From Pseudomonas sp. B28(2017) (lineage in GTDB: Bacteria > Pseudomonadota > Gammaproteobacteria > Pseudomonadales > Pseudomonadaceae), in assembly GCF_002113025.1 (NCBI RefSeq), contig NZ_NEJH01000003.1:434001-498000 (forward strand): 64,000 nucleotides of DNA. Direction: 5' to 3'. How positions within the stretch are numbered: position 1 is the stretch's first letter; every line of letters starts with the position of its first letter. A program made the position numbers and the translations under genes. Positions 10,597 to 19,279 of the stretch are shown here, in pieces. The notes beneath the pieces were generated by a model. The model was given only the letters and a program-made list of their open reading frames with translations, searched no databases and was not told where the DNA came from.

Positions 10597-12027
10597 TTAG
10601 CGGATGAACAGCTTCTGGATCAGCTTCTGGATGGATTTGCCGTACGGCGGGTAGATCAGCTTCGCCGCGTTGAAACGCTGTTTGATCAACACGCCCTTGG
10701 CCTTGCTGAACGTCAGGAAGCCTTCATGACCGTGGTAATGGCCCATGCCCGAGGCGCCGATGCCGCCGAACGGCATGTCGTCCTGGGCGACGTGCAGCAG
10801 CGTGTCGTTCAGGCACACGCCACCGGAATGGGTTTCGTGCAGCACGCGCTGTTGTTCGCGTTTGTCGTAGCCGAAGTAATACAGCGCCAGTGGGCGAGGG
10901 CGCTGGTTGATGTAGGCAAATGCCTGGTCCAGATCCTTGTATGGCACGATCGGCAGCAGCGGCCCGAAGATTTCGTCCTGCATCACCGTCATGTCGTCAG
11001 TGACATTGAGCAGCAGGCTATGGCTCATGCGGCGACCCTGGCCTTGGTCGAACAGCGGCATTAGCAGCGCACCCTTGCTGGTGGCGTCGCTGACGTAACC
11101 GTTGAGGCGTGCCAGTTGTCGTTCATTGATGATCGCGGTGTAGTCCGGGTTGTCGGCCAGCGTCGGATAAAACCCGCGGACGGCGCAGCGATAGGCTTCG
11201 ACGAAACCTCCAACGCGATCCTCCGGCACCAGCACATAGTCCGGGGCCACACAGGTCTGGCCGGCGTTCAGGGTCTTGCCGAAGGCGATGCGTTCGGCGG
11301 CGTCCTTGAGCGGCACATCCCGGGAAACGATGGCCGGGGATTTGCCGCCGAGTTCCAGGGTCACCGGGGTCAGGTTTTCCGCCGCGGCGCGCATCACGTG
11401 CTTGCCGATGCTGGTAGCGCCGGTGAACAACAGGTGATCGAACGGCAGGCGTGAAAACGCCACGCCCATATCAGCCTCGCCCAGGACCACGCAAACCAGG
11501 TCTTCGGGGAAGACTCGCGCCAGCAGTTGCTTCATCAGCAAGCCGGTCGCGGGCGTTGACTCACTGAGCTTGAGCATCACCCGGTTGCCCGCCGACAGCG
11601 CGCCGACCAACGGGCCGATGGCCAGGTACAAGGGATAGTTCCACGGCACGATGACTCCGACCACGCCCAACGGCTGATAAACCACTTTCGCCGAAGCCGG
11701 CTGGAAGGCAGCACCGACCTTGCGCCGTGACGCACGCATCCAGCCCTTGAGGTGGCGGCTGGCGTAATGAATGCCGTGCAGGCTGGGCATCAGTTCGGCG
11801 AGCAGGGTTTCATCGGCGCTGCGATGGCTGAAGTCCTGGCTGATCGCATCGATCAGGGCCTGGCGTTCATTGCTCAATAAATCCTTTAGTGCCTTGAGCC
11901 ATTGCTGACGCTGCGCAGCGGGTGGCATCGGGTTGGCGGCGTACGCGGCACGCTGGGCGACATACAGGGCCTGAAGCTCGTCCAGTGGCTGCTGTAGATT
12001 CTGCAGGTAGGAAATTTCAGCAGTCAT
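10597..12027 (-). CDS. laoC: Long-chain/coniferyl-type aldehyde dehydrogenase, LaoC homologue
   Basis: A 476-residue NAD(P)-dependent aldehyde dehydrogenase of the coniferyl/fatty aldehyde subgroup. Visible are the cofactor block PLGVVGVIVPWNYPLYLAIG, the catalytic-glutamate block LELGGKSPAIV and the catalytic cysteine in NAGQTCVAPDYVLV. The short C-terminal hydrophobic/basic end (KLIQKLFIR) resembles membrane-associated fatty aldehyde dehydrogenases. First gene of laoCBA, starting 145 bp from divergent laoR. It would convert the long-chain aldehyde made by LaoA to the fatty acid. Coniferyl aldehyde dehydrogenase is an alternative name from homology. Confidence 0.85.
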   Translation of the reverse strand: MTAEISYLQNLQQPLDELQALYVAQRAAYAANPMPPAAQRQQWLKALKDLLSNERQALIDAISQDFSHRSADETLLAELMPSLHGIHYASRHLKGWMRASRRKVGAAFQPASAKVVYQPLGVVGVIVPWNYPLYLAIGPLVGALSAGNRVMLKLSESTPATGLLMKQLLARVFPEDLVCVVLGEADMGVAFSRLPFDHLLFTGATSIGKHVMRAAAENLTPVTLELGGKSPAIVSRDVPLKDAAERIAFGKTLNAGQTCVAPDYVLVPEDRVGGFVEAYRCAVRGFYPTLADNPDYTAIINERQLARLNGYVSDATSKGALLMPLFDQGQGRRMSHSLLLNVTDDMTVMQDEIFGPLLPIVPYKDLDQAFAYINQRPRPLALYYFGYDKREQQRVLHETHSGGVCLNDTLLHVAQDDMPFGGIGASGMGHYHGHEGFLTFSKAKGVLIKQRFNAAKLIYPPYGKSIQKLIQKLFIR

Positions 12028-12050
12028 GGTCGGCTCCGGATTTATTGTAA

Positions 12051-12082
12051 TAGAGCATTTTTTAGAGTCTATGCTCTAAAAA
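12051..12082. promoter_or_regulatory. Putative LaoR operator
   Basis: In the laoC-laoR divergent spacer, a 24-bp dyad (TTTTTAGAG 12059-12067, CTCTAAAAA 12074-12082, 6-bp gap) overlaps a second dyad (TAGAGCAT 12051-12058, ATGCTCTA 12071-12078). Three TAGAG half-sites therefore occur in 32 bp. The site lies just upstream of laoC, as expected for repression by a TetR-type protein. Confidence 0.65.
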
Positions 12083-12172
12083 GTCAAATGACATCCTGGA
12101 GCAGCTTTGTTTTATCCGCTCGCGGATAGCTCTAAGATGCCCGTCAACGCACTCTGAATTAAAGCTCAAGCC

Positions 12173-12844
12173 ATGGCCCCACGGATCAAAACCAGCGAGC
12201 GTATCGTGCAGAACAGCCTGGAGCTGTTCAATCAACAGGGCGAGCGCAGCATCAGCACCAACCACATTGCTGCCCACATGGACATTTCCCCGGGCAACCT
12301 GTACTACCACTTCCCGAACAAGCAGGCGATCATCGCCGTGCTGTTCAGCGAGTATGAAAGCCTGGTGGACAGCTTCCTGCGTCCGCCCCAGGGCCGTGCC
12401 GCCACCGTGGAAGACAAGCGCTTCTACCTCAAGGAACTGCTGGCAGCGATGTGGCGCTACCGGTTTCTGCATCGCGATCTCGAGCATTTGCTCGACAGCG
12501 ATCCGGACCTGGCCGACCGTTATCGGCGCTTCTCCCAGCGCTGCCTGATACAAGGGGCGGCGATCTACGAAGGTTTCGTCGCCGCCGGCATCCTGAAGAT
12601 GGACAAGGTGCAGATCGAATCCCTGACGCTCAATGCCTGGATCATCCTCACGTCCTGGGTACGTTTTCTTTGCACCACGCGGGAGAACTCCAGCCACTTG
12701 AGCGAGCAGGCCATCAAGCGCGGGGTATATCAGGTGCTGGTGCTGGAAGCCGGGTTTGTCACGGATCAGTCCCGCGATACGGTCAACGCTTTGTTCGAAG
12801 AGTTCTACGTACCCTTGGCCCAGGCGCTTGAGGAAGTGTCGTAG
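12173..12844 (+). CDS. laoR: TetR-family regulator, LaoR homologue
   Basis: A 223-residue regulator. The TetR helix-turn-helix is clear at the N-terminus (TNHIAAHMDISPGNLYYHF then PNKQAIIAVLF, about residues 30-58), with a larger ligand-binding domain after it. Divergent from laoCBA; in P. aeruginosa LaoR represses the lao operon and is released in the presence of long-chain substrates or their acyl-CoA derivatives. The dyad at 12051-12082 is the obvious candidate site. sseA begins 34 bp downstream and may be read from the same promoter. Confidence 0.85.
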   Translation: MAPRIKTSERIVQNSLELFNQQGERSISTNHIAAHMDISPGNLYYHFPNKQAIIAVLFSEYESLVDSFLRPPQGRAATVEDKRFYLKELLAAMWRYRFLHRDLEHLLDSDPDLADRYRRFSQRCLIQGAAIYEGFVAAGILKMDKVQIESLTLNAWIILTSWVRFLCTTRENSSHLSEQAIKRGVYQVLVLEAGFVTDQSRDTVNALFEEFYVPLAQALEEVS

Positions 12845-12878
12845 GATTGAAATCCGATAAAAATCACAGGAGCCCGCT

Positions 12879-13733
12879 ATGCCCATTGCGCAATTGATCA
12901 GCCCGCAAGCACTGGACCTGAAAAAGGACCAGCCGGGGCTGGTGATTCTGGATTGTCGTTTTGCTCTCGAAGACCCGGATTACGGCCAGCGCAGCTATGC
13001 CGAAGGGCACATCACCGGTTCGAGCCATGCCGACCTTGAGCGTGATTTGAGTGGCGCTGTGGTCAAGGGCGTGACCGGGCGTCATCCGCTGCCCGAGCCA
13101 GCGCAGTTGATCGAGCGCCTGCAAGCCTGGGGCATCAATGCCGATAGCGAAGTGGTTCTGTATGACGACGGTCCGGGTGCCTATGCGGCGCGGGCCTGGT
13201 GGTTGCTGGCATGGTTGGGCAAGCGCGACGGTGTATTCATCCTCGATGGCGGTCTCAAGGCCTGGCATGCGGCCGGTTTGCCACTGAGTCTGGATGCGCC
13301 GGCGATCGCCCGTGGCTCCTTCACCGGCAGTCCTGACATGGCATTGCTGATCAGTGCCGAGCAGCTGCAAAAGCGTCTCGCCAGACCGGAACTGACCCTG
13401 CTCGATGCCCGTGCACTGCCGCGTTTCAAGGGCGAAGTGGAACCGATCGATCCGGTAGCCGGGCACATTCCTGGTGCCCAGTGTGCGGCATTTACCGACA
13501 ACCTGGGCAGTGACGGGCATTTCCTGCCGGCCGCTCAGCTCAAGCAGCGCTTCGCCACCAAACTGGGTGGTCGTTCTCCGAATGATCTGGTGGCGTACTG
13601 CGGTTCCGGCGTGACGGCGTGCCACAACCTGTTTGCGTTGTGTCTGGCCGGTTATCCATTGGCTTCGTTGTATGCAGGGTCGTGGAGCGAATGGATCAAC
13701 GAGCCTGCGCGGGGCGTCGCCACCGGCGAATAA
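12879..13733 (+). CDS. sseA: 3-mercaptopyruvate sulfurtransferase (tandem rhodanese)
   Basis: A 284-residue protein with two rhodanese domains. The C-terminal domain holds the active-site loop CGSGVTA with Cys241, the signature of 3-mercaptopyruvate sulfurtransferases rather than thiosulfate sulfurtransferases; the N-terminal domain (YAEGHITGSSHADLERDL) lacks a catalytic cysteine, as is normal. A GGAG site precedes the ATG. It moves sulfane sulfur from mercaptopyruvate to acceptors such as thiols or cyanide. The link with the lao genes is probably only positional. Confidence 0.92.
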   Translation: MPIAQLISPQALDLKKDQPGLVILDCRFALEDPDYGQRSYAEGHITGSSHADLERDLSGAVVKGVTGRHPLPEPAQLIERLQAWGINADSEVVLYDDGPGAYAARAWWLLAWLGKRDGVFILDGGLKAWHAAGLPLSLDAPAIARGSFTGSPDMALLISAEQLQKRLARPELTLLDARALPRFKGEVEPIDPVAGHIPGAQCAAFTDNLGSDGHFLPAAQLKQRFATKLGGRSPNDLVAYCGSGVTACHNLFALCLAGYPLASLYAGSWSEWINEPARGVATGE

Positions 13734-13744
13734 ACACCACATAA

Positions 13745-13778
13745 CCCTGTGGGAGCGAGCAGGCTCGCTCCCACAGGG
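13745..13778. repeat. Single REP palindrome, probably also a terminator
   Basis: Two perfect 16-bp arms (CCCTGTGGGAGCGAGC and complement) with a 2-bp centre are followed by ATTTTTG. It fills the short space between the convergent sseA and AraC-family genes, so it probably terminates sseA transcription. Confidence 0.75.
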
Positions 13779-13788
13779 ATTTTTGTCG

Positions 13789-14631
13789 TCATCGAGATCC
13801 GGGCAACTGCCGCGCACTGCGATACGCCCCCGGCCCAACCCCATATACCTGCTTGAACTGCCGGCTCAGATGGCTCTGGTCGGCAAATCCCAGTTGCGTC
13901 GCGACTTCCAGCGGCAAACAACCACTTTGCAATAACCCTCGCGCCCGGGCGATGCGCTGCTGCATCAGCCAGGTGTGTGGCGGCATGCCGGTGGCCCGGC
14001 GGAACACCCGGGCGAAATGGAAGGGCGAAAGGTTGACCGCCGCCGCCAGTGTCTCCAGTGAAGGCGGTGCTGCCAGTTGCGCGTGCAGCAAGTCCTTGGC
14101 CAGGCTCACGGCCCGATGTTCCTTGCCGGGTTTGGCGGCATCGGGGACTGCCGCATGGCGCTGTAACAGTGACAGCATCAGTTCGCGCCAGGCGGTTTGC
14201 TGTTGCAGTGCGGTGGAGGGGCTTTCCAGCAAGCGGTGCAATTGACAGAAACCGCTCACCAGATCCTGGTCGCGATACAGTGTGGCGCCGAAGGCTGGCG
14301 GGTTGTGGGTCGACAGTTCGAGCTCGGCCAACAGCGAGAGTATCTGTTCGCTGTCCGGATAAAACGCCCGGTACAGCCAGCCATCCTCAGTGCCTTTGTG
14401 GCCGGTGTGCAATTCATCGGGGTTGATCAGCACCAGCGTGCCGCTGCCCGCCAGGTGTTCGGCGCCGCGATAGCGATAACGCTGGGCGCCGGCGATGATC
14501 ATGCCGATTACATAGCCGTCATGCACATGGGGGGCGAAGCGATGATCGATGTAGCGGGCGGACAACAACTCGACCCCGGCCAGTGGCGGGGTTTGCCAGA
14601 AGTGGATCGACTCGCCTTGGTCCGCGCCCAT
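13789..14631 (-). CDS. AraC-family transcriptional regulator (cupin N-terminus)
   Basis: A 280-residue regulator. The N-terminal half is an AraC-type cupin (HVHDGYVIGMIIAG, then GSGTLVLINPDELHTGH) for ligand sensing, and the C-terminal half has the two helix-turn-helices (LETLAAAVNLSPFHFARVF and ATQLGFADQSHLSRQFKQV). Members of this class often regulate adjacent amino acid exporter genes, but no exporter lies next to this one. It starts 3 bp after the stop of the upstream hydrolase gene, so it is probably cotranscribed with it. Ligand and targets unknown. Confidence 0.88.
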   Translation of the reverse strand: MGADQGESIHFWQTPPLAGVELLSARYIDHRFAPHVHDGYVIGMIIAGAQRYRYRGAEHLAGSGTLVLINPDELHTGHKGTEDGWLYRAFYPDSEQILSLLAELELSTHNPPAFGATLYRDQDLVSGFCQLHRLLESPSTALQQQTAWRELMLSLLQRHAAVPDAAKPGKEHRAVSLAKDLLHAQLAAPPSLETLAAAVNLSPFHFARVFRRATGMPPHTWLMQQRIARARGLLQSGCLPLEVATQLGFADQSHLSRQFKQVYGVGPGAYRSARQLPGSR

Positions 14632-14634
14632 GAT

Positions 14635-15639
14635 TCAAGCGCGCCCTACGGCGGCCAGCCACGCGGGGATGCGCCGTTCCAGGTAGTAACCCGGCTGCCT
14701 GAGCGTGCCGTCGACAAAACCGACATGCCCACCCTTGGCTTGCAGTTCGAATTGCGTGCAAGCGGACAACTCATCGACGTGCGGCAGGCTGTGAGGAAAC
14801 ACGAAGGGGTCGTCGGCGGCCTGGATCATCAAGGTCGGTGTACGAATTTCACCAAGGAAATAGCGGCTGGAGGCCCGGCGATAGTAATCCTCGGCATCGG
14901 CGAAACCGTTCAGCGGCGCGGTTACCCGGCCATCGAAATCCCAGAATGTGCGCATGTTTTCCAGTGATCCGAGGGCCGCCAGGGCTGCCAGGCCTTCCTC
15001 GCGTCCGTCGTGCTGGAACTGTCGCTGTTTGTTCTTGATGTAGGCGACCATCTCGCGCATGAAATGCGCCTGGTAAACCCTGGAGAAGCCCTGGCCGATG
15101 CGGTCGGCGCACTGGTCCAGGCGGAACGGTACCGACACCGCCACGGCCCCCGTCACGCCGCTGTCGCTGCCGGTTTCACCCAAGTGCTTGAGCAGGACAT
15201 TGCCGCCCAGTGAGTAACCCACCGCATACAGCGGTGCGAGAGGCCGTTTGGCCCGCAAGTGCCTGATGGTTTCGGCCAGGTCTTCACTGGCGCCGGAATG
15301 GTAGCTGCGCGGCAGCAGATTGGGTTCGCCCGAGCAACCGCGCCAGTTCAGCGCGACGCTGGCCCAGCCCCGGTCGCCCAAGGCTTTTTGCATACCGGCC
15401 ACGTAAGGCGAATTCGAAGAACCGGTGAGCCCGTGCAACACCAGCACCAAAGGCGCGTCGGCGCTGTGCGGGCCGTGCCAGTCCAGATCGAGAAAGTCGC
15501 CATCTTCAAGCCACAGGCGTTCGCGTTCGCGGCCGATGTGCACGGTTTTACGCCACAGCGGCCCCCACAAGGTTTGCAAGTGCGGGTTGCCGAGGCCGAA
15601 GGCGGGGGTGAAGCGTTCTGGCGGATGAGACACGATCAT
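14635..15639 (-). CDS. YheT-family alpha/beta hydrolase
   Basis: A 334-residue alpha/beta hydrolase. The ATG at 15639 gives the normal N-terminus (FTPAFGLGNPHLQTLWGPL); the frame is open further upstream but over rsmD. The oxyanion block LVLHGLTGSSNS, the nucleophile elbow GYSLGGN and the late histidine in GGHVGFVDG are intact. Members are predicted esterases or lipases (YheT in E. coli); the substrate is unknown. Between rsmD upstream and the AraC gene downstream, all on the minus strand. Confidence 0.88.
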   Translation of the reverse strand: MIVSHPPERFTPAFGLGNPHLQTLWGPLWRKTVHIGRERERLWLEDGDFLDLDWHGPHSADAPLVLVLHGLTGSSNSPYVAGMQKALGDRGWASVALNWRGCSGEPNLLPRSYHSGASEDLAETIRHLRAKRPLAPLYAVGYSLGGNVLLKHLGETGSDSGVTGAVAVSVPFRLDQCADRIGQGFSRVYQAHFMREMVAYIKNKQRQFQHDGREEGLAALAALGSLENMRTFWDFDGRVTAPLNGFADAEDYYRRASSRYFLGEIRTPTLMIQAADDPFVFPHSLPHVDELSACTQFELQAKGGHVGFVDGTLRQPGYYLERRIPAWLAAVGRA

Positions 15640-15689
15640 TCTCGATGCAGCGGTGCGTAGTGGGAACGCACCTTTTTCAGGCCGGTCGG

Positions 15690-16304
15690 TTAACCGGCGA
15701 TCTCTGCCATACGTTGCCACAACGAGTAGTAGACGCGCCCGGATTTCTGCTCCCGGTGCAGGCGCCAGTTCTGTGGCAGACCCAGGGTTGACGGCGCGGA
15801 CTCGCTTTCGGTGTACACCCAGGCATCTTCGGCCAGCCATTGGCGCTCTTCGAGCAACTTGCAAACGGCGGGCAACAGATTCTGGTTGAACGGCGGGTCG
15901 AGGAACACCAGGTCGTAGGCTGTTGCGGTCTGGGTTTCCAGATAGCGCAGGGCATCCGCGGTCTGGACCTGGCCGTTGGTGCAACGCAGTGTGCCCAAGT
16001 GTTCCTTCAGGCTCGATACCGCAAGGCTGCTGGCGTCCAGGGCCTGCCCCATGGCCGCACCACGGGACAAGGCTTCGAGGAACAGCGCGCCGCTACCGGT
16101 GAACGGGTCGAGCACCTTGGCGCCCGGCACGTACGGTGCGAGCCAGTTGAACAGGGTTTCACGCACGCGGTCGGGCGTCGGGCGCAGGCCCGGGGCGTCG
16201 GGGAAGCTCAGCTTCCGGCTGCGCCATTCGCCGCCGATGATGCGCAGCTGGTTTACGCCATTGTGGACGTTTTTGGCGGGTTTTTTAGGATGAGGGCCTG
16301 GCAT
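15690..16304 (-). CDS. rsmD: 16S rRNA (guanine966-N2)-methyltransferase
   Basis: A 204-residue SAM-dependent methyltransferase. The N-terminus carries LRIIGGEWRSRKLSFPD, motif I is VLDPFTGSGALFLEALSRGA, and the catalytic tetrapeptide region is DLVFLDPPFN. RsmD methylates G966 of 16S rRNA. The ATG at 16304 has an AGGA site 8 nt upstream; a TTG codon immediately before it is a less likely start. The ribosome site and ATG lie inside the perfect inverted repeat at 16294-16436, so in a read-through mRNA from the M16 genes they would be base-paired. Confidence 0.95.
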   Translation of the reverse strand: MPGPHPKKPAKNVHNGVNQLRIIGGEWRSRKLSFPDAPGLRPTPDRVRETLFNWLAPYVPGAKVLDPFTGSGALFLEALSRGAAMGQALDASSLAVSSLKEHLGTLRCTNGQVQTADALRYLETQTATAYDLVFLDPPFNQNLLPAVCKLLEERQWLAEDAWVYTESESAPSTLGLPQNWRLHREQKSGRVYYSLWQRMAEIAG

Positions 16305-16436
16305 CAATTATTTCCTGTGCCGCGTTGTTGTCTGAAAGCGGGCCAGGCAAGGCGCAGTCCGCTGGTAATGGTTGTTCCCTTGCCAAGGACTGCAACGAAG
16401 CCCGGCGCGGCACAGGAAATAATTGATGCCAGGCCC
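16294..16436. repeat. Perfect 31-bp inverted repeat covering the rsmD start
   Basis: The left arm 16294-16324 and right arm 16406-16436 are exact reverse complements (31 of 31), separated by 81 bp. The left arm contains the rsmD ATG and its AGGA site; the right arm ends 4 bp from the stop codon of the upstream M16 gene. Pairing stops abruptly at both ends. In mRNA this would form a long hairpin sequestering the rsmD translation start. Confidence 0.95.
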
Positions 16437-16440
16437 ATTA

Positions 16441-17931
16441 TTAGTGCTCCGGAACCCCGAGCGGTTGCTCGGAAGGTTTATCAGTAGGGGCCGGTAACGG
16501 CTGTTGCGGCACGGTCGGGCCAGCGCTGACGATGACCATTTTGTCCGTGCTCAAGTGTTTGTTCATGGCGGCTTTGACCTGCTCGACGGTCAAGGCCTGG
16601 GACTGTTGCATGAAGTCTTCCAGGTGGCTCAACGGCAGGTTGTAGAAACCAATGGCGCCCAGTTGGCCGACGATATCGGCGTTGCTGGCGGTGGACAGCG
16701 GGAAGCTGCCGGCCAGTTCGCGCTTGGCGTCGTCGAGCTCTTTTTCGGTCGGGCCGGTTTTAAGGTAGTCGGCCAGTACGTCCTGCACCAGTTTGAGGGT
16801 GCCTTCGCTCATCTCGGCGCGGGTTTGCAGGTTGATCATGAACGGGCCACGCGCCTGCATCGGCGTGAAGCCTGAATACACGCCGTAAGTCAGGCCACGC
16901 TTCTCGCGCACTTCGCTCATCAAGCGGGTGCCGAAGCCGCCGCCACCGAGAATCTGGTTACCCATGGACAACGCTGCGTAGTCCGGGTCGTCGCGGTCGA
17001 TGCCCAGTTGCGCGAGCATCAGGTTGGTCTGCTTGGACGGGAACTCGATATGGTTGACGCCAGCCTTGGGCTCGACAGGCTGTGCGATTTTCGGCAAGGC
17101 CGGGCCTTTTGGCAGGGCGCTGGAAACCTGTGCGGCAATCGTCTCGGCTTCTGCGCGGGACAGGTCGCCGACCAGCGCGATCACCACGTTACCTGCTGCG
17201 TAGGCTTTATCGTGGAACGCACGCAGTTGTGCCGCGGTAATCGTCGGTACGGTTTTCGCCGTGCCATCGCTGGCATGTGCGTATGGGTGATCACCGTACA
17301 AGCGGTTCATCAGCTCCAGGCTGGCCAGTTTGCCGGGGTTCTGTTTCTGGTATTCGAAACCGGCGAGCATCTGGTTCTTGATGCGGGCCAGCGAATCGGC
17401 AGGGAAAGTCGGCTTGCCGATGACTTCGGCAAACAGCTTCAGGGCCGGCTCGCGCTTGTCCCTGGCACTCAGGCTGCGCAGCGAAGCGATTGCCATGTCC
17501 TTATAAGCGCCGTTGCCGAAATCGGCACCCAGGCCTTCGAAGCCCTGGGCAATGGCACCGACATCTTTTCCGGCCACGCCTTCGTTGAGCATGGCGTTGG
17601 TCAACACCGCCACCCCCGGTGCATTGCCGTCCTGGCTGCTGCCGGCGGCGAAGATCAGGCGCATGTCGAACATTGGCAGCTCATGGGCTTCGACAAACAG
17701 CACCTTGGTGCCTTCAGCGGTGCTCCAGGTCTGGACGTCGAGCTTGCGGTGGTCCGGTGCCTTGCCATTGAGTTCGGTGAGCGATTGCAGTTTCTGGCTG
17801 GCCTGGGCCTTGTCCAGGGCTTCGCTGGCATTGGTTTGGCCAGGGCGTGACAAATAGAACGCGGCGGAACCGATAACGGCAATGGCGACCAGGCCGATCA
17901 GGGCCAGGCGGGAGGGTTTACGCTCACTCAT
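16441..17931 (-). CDS. M16-family peptidase-like protein, non-catalytic subunit
   Basis: A 496-residue M16 (pitrilysin) family protein with an N-terminal membrane anchor or signal segment (LALIGLVAIAVIGSAAFYL). The region where active members have HXXEH reads LPMFDMRLIFAAGSSQDG... and lacks it, so this is the inactive partner of a heterodimer. The C-terminal half has the substrate-binding R/Y block (MSEVREKRGLTYGVYSGF). The start ATG at 17931 overlaps the end of the catalytic partner by 8 bp, which implies coupled translation. Processing targets are unknown. The last residues are proline-rich. Confidence 0.88.
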   Translation of the reverse strand: MSERKPSRLALIGLVAIAVIGSAAFYLSRPGQTNASEALDKAQASQKLQSLTELNGKAPDHRKLDVQTWSTAEGTKVLFVEAHELPMFDMRLIFAAGSSQDGNAPGVAVLTNAMLNEGVAGKDVGAIAQGFEGLGADFGNGAYKDMAIASLRSLSARDKREPALKLFAEVIGKPTFPADSLARIKNQMLAGFEYQKQNPGKLASLELMNRLYGDHPYAHASDGTAKTVPTITAAQLRAFHDKAYAAGNVVIALVGDLSRAEAETIAAQVSSALPKGPALPKIAQPVEPKAGVNHIEFPSKQTNLMLAQLGIDRDDPDYAALSMGNQILGGGGFGTRLMSEVREKRGLTYGVYSGFTPMQARGPFMINLQTRAEMSEGTLKLVQDVLADYLKTGPTEKELDDAKRELAGSFPLSTASNADIVGQLGAIGFYNLPLSHLEDFMQQSQALTVEQVKAAMNKHLSTDKMVIVSAGPTVPQQPLPAPTDKPSEQPLGVPEH

Positions 17932-19279
17932 GAGTCGTCTCCAGAGGCAGTACATGGGCGACGCTGAGACGTTCGCGGGTGAAATACAGCTTGGCGGCTT
18001 TCTGGATGTCTTGCGGTGTCACGCTTTCCAGGTCGGCCAGTTCGGTGTCCATCAGCTTCCATGACAGGCCGACGGTTTCCAGTTGGCCGATGGCGGTGGC
18101 CTGGCTGGTGATCGAGTCGCGCTCGTAAACCAGGCCGGCAATGACTTGTGCGCGAACCCGTTCCAGTTCTTCGGCGGTAGGCGCCGTGGTTTTCAGCTGG
18201 TCGAGCAGCTTCCACAAACCGGCTTCCGCTTGGGCGATGGTTTTGTGTTTTTGTGAGTTTGGTGATGCCGACAGGGTAAAGAGACTGTCGCCACGGGTAT
18301 AGGCGTCGTAACTCGACGAGCCGCCGGACACCAGTTCTTCTCCGCGCTCCAGCTGCGTCGGAATGCGCCCGCTGTAGCCGCCATCGAGCAGCGCCGAGAT
18401 CAGGCGCAGGGCATTGACCAGGCGTTTGTCATCGGTGGTGGCTATGCCCGGCACGTTGAAGGCCAGCATCAGGCTGGGCAGTTGGGTCTGCACGTGCAGG
18501 GTGATCTGGCGCTCGCCGGGTTCGGCCAGTTCCAGCGGTTTTTTCGCGGCGGGCACATCACGCTTGGCGATCGGGCCGAAATAGCGCTGGGCCAGCGCCT
18601 TGACTTCGTCAGGCGTCACGTCGCCGACCACCACCAATGTGGCGTTGTTCGGTACGTACCAGGTCTGGTACCAGTGGCGCAGTTCTTCGACCTTCATTCG
18701 CTCAAGGTCAGCCATCCAGCCGATGGTCGGCGTGTGATAGCCGCTGGCCGGGTAGGCCATGGCCTTGAAACGTTCGTAGGCCTTGGACATCGGTTTGTCA
18801 TCGGTACGCAGGCGACGTTCTTCCTTGATGACCTCGATTTCCTTGGCGAACTCGTCGGCAGGCAGGCGCAGACTGGCCATGCGGTCGGCCTCCAGCTCGA
18901 AGGCGACGCCCAGGCGGTCGCGGGCCAGCACCTGGTAGTACGCGGTGAAGTCGTCGCTGGTGAATGCATTCTCTTCGGCGCCGAGGTCGCGCAGGATCAG
19001 CGAGGCTTCGCCGGGTCCAACTTTTTCGCTGCCCTTGAACATCATGTGTTCCAGAGCGTGGGACAGGCCGGTATTGCCCGGTGTCTCGTAGCTGGAGCCG
19101 ACCTTGTACCAGACCTGGGAAACCACCACGGGCGCACGGTGGTCTTCACGCACGACTACCTTCAGGCCATTGTCGAGGGTGAATTCGTGGGTGGGTTGCG
19201 GGTCGGCAGCCAGGGCCGAAAGGGGCAGGCAAACTGTGCTGAGCAGCAGGCCTGCGGCGCGGCGGGCAAGAGCATTCAT
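17924..19279 (-). CDS. M16-family zinc metallopeptidase, catalytic subunit
   Basis: A 451-residue secreted M16 peptidase. A signal peptide (about 24 residues ending LSALA) is followed by the inverted zinc motif HALEH at 74-78, with the downstream glutamate ligand in FELEADRM. It is the active half of a pair with the overlapping downstream gene, the arrangement known from mitochondrial processing peptidase-like bacterial pairs. The location is periplasmic; the substrates are unknown. It is divergent from ftsY, with a 343-bp spacer. Confidence 0.9.
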   Translation of the reverse strand: MNALARRAAGLLLSTVCLPLSALAADPQPTHEFTLDNGLKVVVREDHRAPVVVSQVWYKVGSSYETPGNTGLSHALEHMMFKGSEKVGPGEASLILRDLGAEENAFTSDDFTAYYQVLARDRLGVAFELEADRMASLRLPADEFAKEIEVIKEERRLRTDDKPMSKAYERFKAMAYPASGYHTPTIGWMADLERMKVEELRHWYQTWYVPNNATLVVVGDVTPDEVKALAQRYFGPIAKRDVPAAKKPLELAEPGERQITLHVQTQLPSLMLAFNVPGIATTDDKRLVNALRLISALLDGGYSGRIPTQLERGEELVSGGSSSYDAYTRGDSLFTLSASPNSQKHKTIAQAEAGLWKLLDQLKTTAPTAEELERVRAQVIAGLVYERDSITSQATAIGQLETVGLSWKLMDTELADLESVTPQDIQKAAKLYFTRERLSVAHVLPLETTHE

